64,000 bases of DNA from Trichoplax sp. H2 (GCA_003344405.1 NOWV01000130.1:62001-126000), one strand, 5' to 3'; counted from the first letter of the stretch, positions 1 through 12,664 are shown. The notes: generated from the sequence alone by a model not told the origin. A program made the numbers and translations.

Positions 1-3000
1 TTGAGTTTATTGGTTAGTAGATGCGAAATCTGTTATATCCTCATCGAGAGGCACAATACCTTACCGTCTATTAAATTTCGAAATACCGATGATCTAAAGT
101 AAATAAAATAGTCCAATCAAGCAGGACGTAATTTTTCTTAAGAATCAAATTTTACAGCTAAACCTGTATTTTGACCTAGGAAGCAAGAATTTAATTAATT
201 AATTTAGTCTAATAAAAGTTCCATAGCATTCATTGATACATTTAAGAATTCGCTATTAATAATGTTATGTTATTAATTAATTACAGCAAATTGTTCTTCA
301 AAATCCTAAAATGAATTTCCTTTAACAGTACGACAGCGTAATGTATGCTCAAAAACAAGTATCAAATGTATGCGGCCTTGGCTGTAAATCATTTTAATAA
401 TAGTAGATAATTATAATGATTTCGTCTGATTGATGATAAACATGTGTGTCCGCAAAAATGGCATAGCTAGTCTGGTACTATAATTCGTTAGTGAACTTTA
501 GAAATCTTAACGATTATTAAAATATTGCAAGTCTTGGGTATTTGCCTGGTACCCTTTGACTCTTCAAATTAAGGAAAATAAGATTGAATTAAATCAACTA
601 CTGTATGTGCAGTAAAGTACAGTGTCATCATTGTATTGTACAATTCATACGTGGTAAAGTAGCAATGGAACAATGTCGCGCCATCTTATTACAGTATCGT
701 GTAAAATAGATGCCCAAAAACAGATTGATGATTTCTGTCTGAATAATAATAAAAACTGTTTATGATTAACTGTTATTTCATCCTTTACGCAAAATTAATC
801 AATCCACCATACGTACGTTACGTAAGTAGATCTTAGCTACGAATAAATCGAAAAACTGTACGCATATTTATTCTATGTTATTTGCTATAAAGCTTGTAGA
901 TTGCCTTTTCGAGTTTACTGTTCAAGTGTAAATTAATGTAACAACTTTTTGAGTTGTTGCGAGATAGCCATCATCCGGTATCCACTGTTGGTAGTTTTAA
1001 AGTGATAAAGAAAAAATTAACATATTAATCTCCCTACCTATTCGTCATTCTCGGTAGTTAGTTTAGGTATCTGCAATACCGTGCCAAAATTAGATTATGC
1101 TTGTACAGTAGGTTCGATTAGATTACACTGTACTGTATTGTACAGTATACATGTACTGTATGTACTAAGTTCGGCAATTAGGCCTGAGTGGACTGTAAAA
1201 CTGAACTGTATCCATTTTACAATAGGCATTTCGAAGCTAGTATTAATTAATTAATTTTAGATTGCGTACAAATAGCATCATTGTAGCGTTGGCCTATAGT
1301 GCTATACAATACAATATTGTACTTGTAAGATATTAACAATAATTAAGTCATCATGATTGTAGGTTTTATGCAAATTGAAATCCAAATTAAGTGGCAGGCA
1401 ATATAAAGAATGAGCCTTACCGTAATGACATCCCTTGCAAGTTAATCAGGATTGAAAAATATCAGCAAACTAACCGTAGACAACTAAACAATGAGCAATA
1501 CAGTATTGTGGTGTAAAAGTATTCATGCTTGAATCTTTACGAACAACGTCTAGTTCGCTAGCCTATGCCTATACTATGAACCGATCATGCTGTACATTAA
1601 TCTTTTAAGCAACTTTTCATTCTTCTTGATGATACCTTTTAATCGCTAAATATTTTCAACATACAAAATGACACAATAGGCGTACTCTGTATGAATTATC
1701 ATAATAACTACATCTTGAAACATGATCGTAGCAAAGCATCCAGGAAAGACATACGTATACGAGTAGTACAGATATTACAACCAATTTCTACGTGTACTTC
1801 CTTACCGTTTGTCAACGTTTATCGACGTGTAAATCGGCCAGTCTTGACAGCTACTTTCTCATGGTAAAGGTGAGTAGTACAGTAAAATTTTAATTATAAC
1901 GAACGTCGTCTATGGAAACGATAGATTAATTAGTTATAGCATGTATTTGCTGCAATAGCGTATCAATCAATGCTTAATAGCGGTACTTACCAATTTTACG
2001 TGGCCGTTTGTTAATCAACAAGATGCTGCTTACTTCTGGCTGATGGTGATTTTATCAGTATAGATTGGAAATATACATACATACAGTACAGTCTACAGTA
2101 GTCAGTAATCCCGTGATTATTTTCAGTTACCGTATCTTTATTCCCTTAGAAAAGTAATACCATGTTCATATTCCTGCAATAGTATCGCTTTTGATTAACT
2201 TCTCAATAATAAATATGCAATGTACGCTGCAGTAAAGTAGTTCTACTCAGTATGATGTCTAGTAAACGTTGAATCCTAGCTTCAATGATGTCATCTTCTG
2301 GCTGAATGACACAACATTCCAAGCCATTTGTACTGTAGTTAGGCCTGTTCAATGTTCATAAGGATGACGGACAGAAGTACATACAGCGCATGTACTGTAC
2401 TGTACTGTAGTCAACTGCTACAGTACAGGGGTCACCAGGTGGTTCGATAAATGAGACAAAAGCATTGAATGTACAGTACAGTACACTGTACAGACTGTAC
2501 ACTATACTGTACATACTGTACACTACAGCGTGATTCACTACATTTTGCGTATTTTAACATCGAAAATAAATGAGATCGTACTATATCAACAATCTGATAT
2601 TGAATTCGGTCATTAATCATATGTTATACATTCACTGAATTAATAATTGGTTGTTTCCGTAGAAGAGGAGTGAATCACGTTGAAGAAAATCGATCGATTT
2701 TCTTGATCTCTAGTGCACTCTACAAGACGGTACTCATTTTAGAGACTCGAGAGATTGCGATGTGAAAAGGTTCTCTTCACTTCAAAAGCTGTTACTGGCT
2801 AACAACTTGGGCATTTTAAGCAACAGTGTTACTCTAAACGTTATTTATAGATATATATATATAGACTGATAGACATGACATACACACAATGCCTTCAAAC
2901 TTGAAACATATCACATGTTGTTTAGCACTGCACCATGAGATTGAACGTAATCCTGTACCGTACTGTAGATTCAAAATATAATACAATAATACTTGAAGAA

Positions 3001-3800
3001 ATTATGATTCAATTTCAGAAATTTTGTAAAACAATATTTTGACCATATGCTGGCCCACTGTGTACACTGTACATAGTGGATTATCGCCATGATAGACGGA
3101 ATGATTATCCGTTGACGATGTTTTACCCGCCTTGACATACTGTACGAGTACTGTAAACTGATTTCGTAAATGGAGCACACTGATTATTTGACCTCGAATG
3201 CGGATAACTACAGTACATAAATTCTTCTCAAACTTGACAGTCTCTACAACACTGTACTGTATTACTATTGCCAATCCTGTCTGTTACATTTAGGGCTACC
3301 GGTGTTGCACTGTCTACTGGACACAGTGGACAGCGGACAGTAGTGTACAGACGGAAACTCATAACGAACACTAGTCTAGTCTGCCTTTATAAGTACGTCT
3401 ACTGTACATTGTACAGTACAGTAGACTGACTATACGAGTATAGCAAAGGTAGTTTGAATCATTGCTTAACCCCTCTCAACTGAGATGTTAACTATTACAC
3501 ACCGATCATATTTAAAAATTTTGTCAATTTAAGCACTTTTAGTACTCGCGCAAGACGAATTTCCGCAACGTCCAACAGATATTCTAAATTCGGCCATTTC
3601 TTTTTGACAGTACTGTACAGTATGGTAACTACTGTACTGTACTGCTGTACGAGTGTACGTACAATACTGTACTGTACAGTATGTGAAAACTATGCGAAAA
3701 CTTTGCCAACTACTGTACTGTACTGTACAGTACTGTGCACTGTACAGTATGTAAACATACTGACTGGGCTGGACCTCACCGGCCATCATTTCATTCATGT
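1..3800. repeat. Non-coding region with CTGTAC/GTACAG motif clusters
   Basis: No credible gene is seen here. The right part is crowded with overlapping self-complementary motifs of the type TACTGTAC/GTACAGTA. Dense clusters lie at about 1125-1165, 2391-2412, 2470-2527, 3400-3425, 3608-3680 and 3710-3752. The motif is palindromic at its GTAC core, so it reads similarly on both strands and gives spurious ORFs rich in Tyr, Cys, Thr and Val on both. The clusters end about 130 bases before the FBXO31-like start codon. They could be a simple-sequence expansion or repeated binding sites; the sequence alone does not decide. Confidence 0.6.
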
Positions 3801-3882
3801 TGTTTGTTGTTCTTATTTTAGTTATTGATCACAGGAGAAGAATTCGATCAAAGTATTACAACTGCTTTCATCAGTTGTTGAT

Positions 3883-5064
3883 ATGGAATCGCCAGTAAAC
3901 TCTAATTTGATTTCATTGCCGGCAGAGGTTATATGCCGTATTATAAGTCATGTTCCGGTCGAATGTCATCCTTCAGTTTCATTAACCTGTCGCTACATGC
4001 GAGAATGCTCTCATGTTGATCGTTTATGGCTACAACGATGTCGTGATGAATACAACGTTGACGATTACCGAAGTTGGAAAGGCGTTTCATCGTATTATCA
4101 ATTATATTCCAAGATATTATATAGGTATGGGCCTCTTCTAGGAGTCTGGTTACGTCGAATGGGTTGCTATGGAGGGCTTATATCAATTAAAATTCGAGAT
4201 GGTCAAATATTCGGTGAAGAATACGTCGTAAATCCCGACGAACGATCAGCTGACAAAATTAACGTTGTCTGTCGACCAGTCTTTGCTATCACTACGACCG
4301 AAAACGAGGACTGTATCGTAGAATGTCATACTCTACTTAGTGAAAGCCATCGCGCCAACATTGATATGAAAATATTTAAAAATGGTCTAGTTGATAAATT
4401 TAAGCTAAATTGTGATGCGAAGTATCGCCATATTCCTTTAGAAAACAATGATTTACAATTTCTCTTCGACTCATTATATCGACTGTGGGCTCAAGGTGAA
4501 CTTGGAGCTAATTATACAAATGACACATTCGTTAATGAGGTTATCGGTATAAAATTTTGGACTTATCTGTCATGGAGTCATGGATTTACATTTACTAGGC
4601 TTCCGCCAATCAATCATAGCAATGTTGATACAAACATATCAAAGAATCACTTACGATCTGGATATTACGCCGGTACTTATGGAGTCCATGGACTAGAAAT
4701 TATTCGGATCCTGTACAAGGAGCAAACACTTAATGGAACTAAAATAACAGGCGATCCTAACGTGCCTGCTGGCAAGATCACTTTCAAAGCATTTTTAAGT
4801 AATCCTATCCTAATAGCCAATCCTGAACATGGCCCATTCTTACTAACTGACGACCTATTACCATCGATTAATGGCATACCTCGCCATGCATTAGCTATCT
4901 ACCACGGTAGCGGGCAAATCGCTTTTGAAGGGTACAGATTACCAAGATTTATTAATGGAAAATTTATTGTATTCAATCAAGATACGTGTGGATTTATTTG
5001 GTTGGGAGCTGTCATTTCCTTTACTTTATTCAAGCGTTTTGATGAAGGATTTCTCAATGTATAG
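3883..5064 (+). CDS. FBXO31: F-box protein, FBXO31-like (SCF substrate receptor)
   Basis: Intronless ORF of 393 codons. An F-box lies at residues about 10-58 (SLPAEVICRI, then LTCRYMRE and a Leu-Trp pair). The rest matches the FBXO31 C-terminal domain as I know it: YGPLLGVWLRRMGCYGGLI at about 82-100, a GYYAGTYGVHGLEI block at 260-273, KITGDPNVPAG at 287-297, and a closing CGFIWLGAVISF stretch at 369-380. FBXO31 is the substrate receptor of an SCF (Skp1-Cul1) ubiquitin ligase. In vertebrates it is linked to cyclin D1/MDM2 turnover and to recognition of C-terminally amidated damaged proteins. It is shorter than human FBXO31 (about 539 residues), mainly because the N-terminal extension before the F-box is missing. 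The ATG at 3883 is the first in frame. A recent retrocopy could also be intronless, but the frame is intact. Confidence 0.85.
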   Translation: MESPVNSNLISLPAEVICRIISHVPVECHPSVSLTCRYMRECSHVDRLWLQRCRDEYNVDDYRSWKGVSSYYQLYSKILYRYGPLLGVWLRRMGCYGGLISIKIRDGQIFGEEYVVNPDERSADKINVVCRPVFAITTTENEDCIVECHTLLSESHRANIDMKIFKNGLVDKFKLNCDAKYRHIPLENNDLQFLFDSLYRLWAQGELGANYTNDTFVNEVIGIKFWTYLSWSHGFTFTRLPPINHSNVDTNISKNHLRSGYYAGTYGVHGLEIIRILYKEQTLNGTKITGDPNVPAGKITFKAFLSNPILIANPEHGPFLLTDDLLPSINGIPRHALAIYHGSGQIAFEGYRLPRFINGKFIVFNQDTCGFIWLGAVISFTLFKRFDEGFLNV

Positions 5065-6705
5065 CACCAATTCACTACAAAATTATCAAATCATTTGAAT
5101 CTCATTTACCTTCATAAGGTATCGAGTAACGCTGTATCTTATAAATCCAATGTAATAATTAATCCTTAAAGAATTCACCTGTAGTATCTATCTGTACTAG
5201 CAATGTTAGAAAAGTTTGCAACGCTTACTCTGAAGCAATTCCTTTTACAATATATAGGTGTCCTACTGTACAGTATAAAAAATTAAAAGGGTGTTTTAAC
5301 CTACAGTATATAAATATATAGGCGATTTCATTCAAATTTAGATGCCTATTGCTCAGGTAAAGCTAATCATAAACAAATTAATTGATTGATACGTTTAGCA
5401 GTTACAGATATGTGACAAATGTTATTTACTGCCGTTAATCATAAAACATACGCACAGTGTTGGAATATTTAAAGAGAAGGTCACAGTTTGTATTCATGAT
5501 CGTACTTGATAACTAATTGATCTCCATTAAATGTGAATCGATCCTGATCTGAGTACATAAAATAAATCGCTAATCTGTAAGTAGAGTATTGATCTGAATT
5601 TATTTAATGTGTTATGTTTAAAAATGCTACTACAGTAGCTCATATTAGCATATCTACAGTACGTGTATAATCAACCCATATTTAATGATCCATATTAGTA
5701 ATACTACATCGATTCCATAAAGTAAAAGTACCAAAAAAAGGCCTAAATTGCGATATTATAATATATCATCATCCATTAGTGGTAAACATAGGAATAAATA
5801 CCCTCTAGATCCAAAGAAACTGAAGCCAAACGAAAGTATTGACCAGTCACTCTTGGAATCAAGATTATTGTCACATTATCCACAACTGGTTTCTAGTATT
5901 ATTGCAAATACGTTTGCACAGATCGAGTCAGAAGTAGTGTAATTACAATTATAGGAGATTGCCCATAAACTGCATGATTCGTTAAGCCGTAAAACTAGCA
6001 TTAACTCACGGAACCATCTCGCTATCAAGGCATTAAACTCTATCTAACTTTCACATCCTGAGCTTCCTGCAAATTGTGGTAATACAAACACTTTGTCCAC
6101 TCGTTTATACCTCATAGTTTATTTAGATTTTTAAATAATTCTGATAGTTTAGCTAGTTATTACATTACATAGTTATGATATCCGTTAACGGTAGTCTAGC
6201 TTTTAAACATATCTTCGGGTGAATCATATCTCAAATATTCATACGTGGTAAAAAGAGTGCTCTATTAGGTACTATCATGACTGCCAATAGTTTGCTACTA
6301 GTATACTCGGACATACTGTACAAGTCCATTATTACAACTTTTAGATCGCATAGATTACGGTAACTAATTGCTACTGACTTCCGTTGCCCTGAACAGTCAA
6401 TTTACTACCGTGTACTGCATTGTTAGTATACAGTCATAAATGAAAGAAATAAAAGATAACCTATTAGAAATTAATAGAACACTAAATTCTTAATTACAGT
6501 AGCGAGTAAATCTGAGCGTGTTGAGTAGCGTAAAATATATTAGATGGACAAACTAATAACATTGATATACACAGCAATTACTATTCTACCGTTATGTATG
6601 GTTATCGTACCGGGTATTTAATGCCAAAATTACGCTAACCTAGGTAAATGATAATTATGAAAATTAAATCAATCGTGCTAATTTCTATTATTCTAAAGTT
6701 AAGTA
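5065..6705. other. Intergenic stretch between FBXO31-like and VEPH1-like genes
   Basis: The two genes converge here. Apart from the orphan possible exon at 5723-5942 I see no coding signal. Isolated TACTGTA-type motifs continue, for example near 5264-5275, at lower density than upstream of the F-box gene. Confidence 0.5.
5723..5942 (+). CDS. Possible orphan terminal exon, unrecognised
   Basis: An open frame follows an AG at 5721-5722 and ends with a stop at 5940-5942. It would encode roughly 72 residues, beginning with a basic patch (KKRPKLRYYN) and continuing hydrophilic, with a more helical C-terminal part (LLESRLLSHYPQLVSSII). There is no in-frame ATG at the start and an in-frame stop lies just upstream, so it could only be a 3'-terminal exon. 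I found no partner exon between 5065 and 5720. The composition looks more protein-like than neighbouring frames, but chance is possible. Confidence 0.2.
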
Positions 6706-9700
6706 TTATCGTGGAGCAAGTTCAAGTGCTTGATTTTGAGCAATAATAGAAGCCAGGTTTACAGCCAATACCCAACGGTTAGCTATAATCATATCTTCAG
6801 CTCTTAGGATCATCGACTTTTCTTCTGTTTTAACGATAAACACTGGATTATCTTCATTTGCATTGTCAGCGAGCCTAATAGCCAAGATATCTTTCAAATA
6901 AGTAGTTTTCACGTCGGTATCATCCTAAAATAGAAAAATTCAAACGTTTAGCAACTCTGCTTGTAATAACTAGTTCGTCAAGTTTATGCCTCTTCATAGC
7001 GAAGCCTGATGACTCGTTTAAATCTATAGAAATATAAATTATATATTTTCATTTAATTAACAACACTACTGCTATTAGGCTTTTTCCCTTATAAAACTTA
7101 CATTTTCCTTTCGATTAACTAAAGAATCTTGAGTTAACGTAAAGAAGCGCTCATGCCAGAAATGGGAAAAGTTATGTCCTTTCTTTCTTAATTTTCCAGC
7201 AAACCAAATAATGCCATCGCGTACGAGCTCTATCGGTAGTCCAATATAAAAATATATTTGATACAAATTTAAAACGTGCAATATTTTTATAATAAGAAGC
7301 CGAAAGTAATAATTTTGATGATCCTCTAACGCTTAGATATTAAATTAAGCCACATACTGCTTATCTTTCTACCTCTACAGAGCTGTATATATACTAGTAC
7401 TTAATGTTAATTACCAACTAGGAAAGTATATGTCAGAATAAGTTTATACTAGGAATAGTGATCATTGATATAGCCGTAGAATAATCTCAAACCATTCAGA
7501 AATCAAAATTTAGCTTTAATTTTAGTTTCAATTCCTAGCAATTAAATCCCATATTCTTCTACCTTCCGCTTTATCAGGATTGGAACAGATGAAACAATAC
7601 CAAGATTTGTTGGTCTTATTAAACTGAAATGCTTCATAGAATCGGTTATCTACTAATTCTTCACGCATTTCACGTCGTTCCTATTAAACGTTAAATTTTG
7701 ACGTAAACTATATTGACATCTCTCATTGTAAGGAAATATAATGATCTTTGCTATATATAATATTCAATAAATAATGATATTAATTAGGCTGACTTAACAA
7801 CAATATCTAGTAGTATTACAAGTATACCTGAGCCGTAATGAAGGGATCATTTACTGCAACCTCAAAATTCTTAATTACTTCATTAGAGCTTTTCCCATTT
7901 TGCTTCCAATTTGCTCTGCCCGCCTTTAAAATTACAACATTAATAAATCATATAATAGTTAATCGATTAATAGATTTGAAACCTTATTTATTAACATGTT
8001 AGATTCAACTTAACATAACTTTATCCAGATGGATTCTAAATAAATTAATCAGATTGGCTACCTTCATTGCACAAAATGAATACTTCATCCATTCTGTTAC
8101 TTGGCTGGTTTTAACGCTAAAATGTTTGCCATTAAACATGCAGCCTGGGTTTCTTTTAGTGCATTTAAAATGTAAAATAATTTCCGGCTCTCCATAAGCT
8201 GTAAAGTAAAAAATTTAAACAAACTTAATAAACAGAAAATACAAAATTTAAATAATTTATGATTTGTGATCCAAAATATATTCAAAAATATCCTTATCAC
8301 TGTAAGTTTTACTAGATTCCTAAAACATCAACAATGTTTACACAGATATTTACATGATCTGCTGAAAGCTCTAAGAATTGGAAGAGATTGAACCGTTTCG
8401 GAAACGAAAATTTTTATTGAATTTAAATCTAGAGAATTGGCTTCTTCAGGAGCTGTATTGCTTGCAATCTTCGGCTCTTTTGCATGAATAACGCTATTTA
8501 AGCTTGCATTGGATAGACTTGACCGCATGCTATGAGAAGGCTCTCCATGCTCGATTTCTCCATTTTCTTTAATTCCATTTGTCATATTCCCATTTTGTAT
8601 CTCATCGCTCTTCGCGGCCTTCAATGCAGACGATTAAGGATATAGAATATACAATAGTTTTATAGTAATAATTAATTCGTTTAATAATTTAGCACACCAG
8701 ATGATATTAATTTACTAACTAGTGCTATTTAGCACCGTTTCAGTAGGCAACTCGGTGCTGTTCTATATATTAAGATAGACATTTTACAGCTATTGGTAGC
8801 CACATATGTTACATTATATCAATCTAGGCTTCAAACCGTTACATTCTTTGTCTCTTCCTTTATTGGTGGAGTAGTACGACTTTGTTGAATCTAGTTAAGC
8901 AAAATAATTATTGCTACTTTAGGGAAAGTATTTTCATATAAAAAATTAGTAAAACTCCTTAAGTAACAATTTAGAAATGTATAAACTTTTTTGGAATTTA
9001 ATTGCTGAACAAATGTCTATAAACAGTGACCATATTTGAATATTTAGGGTAATTTAGATTAACGTATCGAAATATCGCTGTATTGATTACCTGTTCATTG
9101 TTTTCCATAACATCATCACTAGTAGGTTCTTCAGCGGTACTTAAAGTAGGCAATAAGATCAAAATTTTCGGTTTATAAATGTTCTGGTATTCATCATGAG
9201 CATTGCAAATTACAATAATATTCGCTCATATTTTTGTATTTGGAATAAATATAATGGGAAAAGATAAGAAATCGAAGGCATTTAAAGTTTGAGCAATATA
9301 CCTATTCTTTATATTCTGAGTATAATTTTCCAAATCTAGGTCGGATATAAATGCTCTAACAGAACGGCTGCGAGCTTTATTCGACACATTTGTTATAGTT
9401 GACAATCGAGATCTTATTTGCTGGGGATACCTATCACCAATTTTTTTCATTTCCGCCAAAATTAAGGGGTATTTTGCTTCTTCTTCAGTCCTTAACATTT
9501 GTGACATATCATATAGCATCTTTTTGGCGTGTTTCTAAGCAAATACGTACAGAAATTAACACAATTAGAATATATAGATCATTAATCTTTGGGTTATTAA
9601 GGTCCATAATGAAAATTAAAAAAGTTTTTTAAACATTGTACCTCATCATTCAAACCAATCGCCACCCTTATACCTAATTCATAGCCAAAAAGTGTTGGAT

Positions 9701-11079
9701 CTTTCCGACACGCTGCCGTAATGTCCGAAAGATTATCGAAAAAGATTAATGGCTCATGCTGAGCAAGAGTTTCGCATATTGCCAAGACTAATATGCTGAG
9801 GTCATTGCGATCAAGGTACTGAAGCAAAACATCTTTATAAGATTTTACTGCCTGTGCCCAAGGGTAAATATGAATGATATTAATATCAGTAGATTATATT
9901 TATAGGATCATTTCTCTATGAAATTTATTAATAAACAAATAAAAGGCCAAATGAATTCAAATCAAACATTTTATAACCTCCGGTTTATGCTTGGCAATCA
10001 ATCCAATTGTCTGCAGAATAGCAACTTTCTCTACAACGTCTGCTTTCGAGAGCTGACGGATAATAATATTTACGTTAGATGAAATTAAATCAGGACAATT
10101 ATTAAAGATATGTGGCAAAATTCGGCATAAAACCGGCATTTTTATCTTTTTTAGAATATCAATAATCTCCTGGCTATGAGGTGCGACTAAACGTGGCATA
10201 TCCATCGTTACTCGGCATAATCGAACAGTTATTAAACGAATAAGAGAAGGATTATTCTCATGGAGAAATTGGAAAGCAACTGGAACAGCCTTCTCCATTA
10301 TTTCAGACTTATGGTATTTCTAAAATTAAAATTAAAACAAAGTCTCGTATTATTTAATAGTAAATATCGGTAGAAGCATGCTATCCGATATGAGACATTA
10401 TATACTCGATCTTAGTATTGATATCATATACATTTGTGTTATCTACGCACAAATGTTACTACTAGGCTTTGGCATCATTAAAGTTAAAATTCTTTCATGT
10501 TATACCTGGAAAAGGCAAGACGCTACATCAGTGGCAATGGTAACATGAGGATGCTCCACTTCGTATTTAGATGTTGAAGATAATGGCTGTTCTAAACAAA
10601 TTTCCCAAATTCGGATCAATCTTTCGTAGTGTTGATCGATCAGGTCATCATTTCTGATCAATACAAAATTATTCAATTCTGGAATAAGTTATCAGAGTGC
10701 CTTGATTTGGTAGGCTACATGACACAAATTTATTTCATACAAAATTTCGATATATCACGAAACAACATATGGTTGGCTGTATATAACATCACGCACATCT
10801 AAGAATTGCAAATTTAGCTAATATCGCTTAACAATTTTACCAAACACATACAATGATCGTATAAAGAGTCGCATTATGTATATTTTAGATATAGGCTTAC
10901 TTGATTACGGTCAAAACGCGTTCCAAGCACACTGCTACAGCTTGTTTCTCATTATTATTAGAAATAAATTCTGGACTGGCGATAGCGGTATGTATCTTAA
11001 TTAAAATATCATCAACATTGTCGCGGATATAGTTATCTGGCATATGATTTAGAGTTACTTTTTTAGGTTTGATGAGCAT
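6706..11079 (-). CDS. VEPH1: Melted/VEPH1-like protein, ARM-type solenoid plus C-terminal PH domain
   Basis: Thirteen exons join into a continuous 725-residue frame: 10901-11079, 10506-10653, 9978-10319, 9642-9851, 9302-9534, 9091-9139, 8837-8890, 8354-8618, 8062-8198, 7828-7923, 7563-7680, 7102-7229, 6706-6924 (all complement). It tracks human VEPH1 over its length: an N-terminal helical solenoid (RLIRIWEICLE in exon 2, GIRVAIG in exon 4), a charged middle, the conserved SWYCFICSNPDKAE block at about 597-610, and a PH domain from about 615 (FAGKLRKKG; WHERFFTL; then ANRWVLAVNLA). Drosophila Melted binds phosphoinositides at the membrane and tunes insulin/TOR and Hippo-linked decisions; human VEPH1 is tied to TGF-beta signalling. 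The 9978 donor (GAG|gttata) is weak and was chosen because the protein alignment fits without a gap. Exons 6 and 7 encode the least conserved part and are the least certain. The ATG at 11079 gives an N-terminus close in length to the human one. Confidence 0.88.
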
Positions 11080-12477
11080 TTTAACAATTAGGTAAGTGCT
11101 ATTGGTATTAATGCAGATAGATTTAGCTTACTGATTGAGAGACGAAATCGATCTACTTAAAAATATCTATCACAAACTATTCGATGGCAATTTTACATTT
11201 ATTTAATAGCTGATATGAAACGTAACAGTCACAAAATGTTCTACGTACTGCTGTAATGTAGCTGTTTATGACTAAAGACAATTCTACTCCTCGTCAGCGT
11301 CTATGCATTCTCTCAACTATTTGCGTTATTACTGAGTAATGATAAAAACTATTACTAATCTTACCGTTTCACCCATATTAGTCATCTTCTAGCAACGGAT
11401 GAGTCTATCCATGTATTATTCCACCGTCTGTTTCACCATATTGTTGACTTTGTTCCACCCATTAATTCTAAGCAATTTATTAAGCTTTAGTCCACTCATG
11501 ACAGGTGTGGCCTACTATAAACTTGGTATTGCATTTATATGCATACATGTATGCTAATGTATCGAACCCTTTATTAGATTACTAATTTAGCGTAACTCTC
11601 TTGTCTACTGCTTATTATTATCTAGCTATGTAAAAATATTTATTGAATCATTGCTTCTCTATCATCAGATATTAGTTAGAATTTTATACCTGAATCGATC
11701 ACCATAGGAAATAAAATTGAGCTATAATACATTTAATAAAAAGTGATCAAATACGATAAAATTTTACCTTTCATTAGTCTGCCAGTAATAGCATATATCA
11801 GTTTTCAAATTTTCTTAATTATGATATAGATAAAAAACTAGATTAAAATCATTTCCTTCTAAAGTAATGTTACAAAATTTGTCAGCTTACTACCGTTATT
11901 GTAAATATTTATACTACCTAAATAATGCCATTTTTCTATAATTCTCACATTAAAATATCGGTGAAATAGCTTAAATTTGTTTAATTACAACATTAAATTA
12001 ATTAAAAGGATACTGTTTTATATAAAAATTTTGCTTGACATTTCTAATGTAGTGTAAAGGCAATCAATGTTTGGACGTGAAAATTTATATAAATTAATTG
12101 GTAGCATTATTTCGATTCACAGGACATTCTGATTACAAGTGCAGTATACGTACCTAATATTAAAGTAAAATATCGTAAAATGGGATTAAAAAATTGAAAT
12201 TTCGAGAACTTTTCAACGTTAAATTACTATAAAGGTATTACACTAGGTAATCTATAAAAAAAAATTGAAACTTGATTAATATACAGTGTACTAATATTAA
12301 AATTAATTAATTTAGGAATGTACATTTAACTGAATCCATTGTACTAAGTAGACTAACTTAACGGAAATGAGTAAATTATATGCAAAGTCGCGGCAAGTAA
12401 ATTATATAGCGCACAAGGTATAACGAGCGAGTACTCTACTAGCCATTCTGAGACCTCAAATGACGACGCCATCACGG

Positions 12478-12501
12478 TGACGTAATCACGATATTACGCA
12501 A
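12478..12501 (+). promoter_or_regulatory. Promoter-like patch with CRE/bZIP-type sites
   Basis: A CRE-like TGACGTAA at 12478-12485 is followed by an ATTACGCAA (PAR/C-EBP bZIP-like) at 12493-12501. Both sit in a local CG-containing patch (12420-12510) inside otherwise AT-rich DNA. A donor-like AAG|gtaagag at 12620/12621 lies about 120 bases downstream, and an acceptor-like tttattgaag ends exactly before the trypsin ATG at 14451. I infer this could be the protease promoter with a non-coding first exon. The sites alone are short and could be chance. Confidence 0.3.
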
Positions 12502-12569
12502 GCGCAGATTTATCGAGACAGTTAATTTAACAGTGCAGTGCTGGAAACGAATGAATGAATGGGCACAAG

Positions 12570-12664
12570 GACTTCTAGTAAGAGGAGAGTTTAGAAGTCA
12601 CTGACCGATATACCATAAAGGTAAGAGAAAATGCTCACTCAGTATTTTTCTCTTACTTCTATGG
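12570..12664 (+). other. Two adjacent stem-loops, possible structured RNA
   Basis: Hairpin 1 has perfect 8-bp arms at 12570-12577 and 12592-12599 around a 14-base loop. Hairpin 2 spans 12613-12664. Its arms are 12613-12632 and about 12644-12664, with an 11-bp perfect core (GTAAGAGAAAA with TTTTCTCTTAC), five more outer pairs (CCATA/TATGG), a mismatch and a wobble, closing on a loop of about 10 bases. Local GC is higher than the flanks. No match to tRNA, snRNA or a complete H/ACA snoRNA was seen (no terminal ACA). It may instead be the end of a spliced 5'-UTR exon. Confidence 0.35.

Noticed and set aside
2356-3828. Several 60-90 codon ORFs on both strands
   Set aside because: They are read through CTGTAC/GTACAG repeats, giving Tyr/Cys/Thr/Val-rich nonsense on both strands with no splice context.
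12613-12664. Spliced-leader RNA gene
   Set aside because: GTAAG occurs near both hairpins, but no Sm-type site of the expected form follows and no tandem copies are present.
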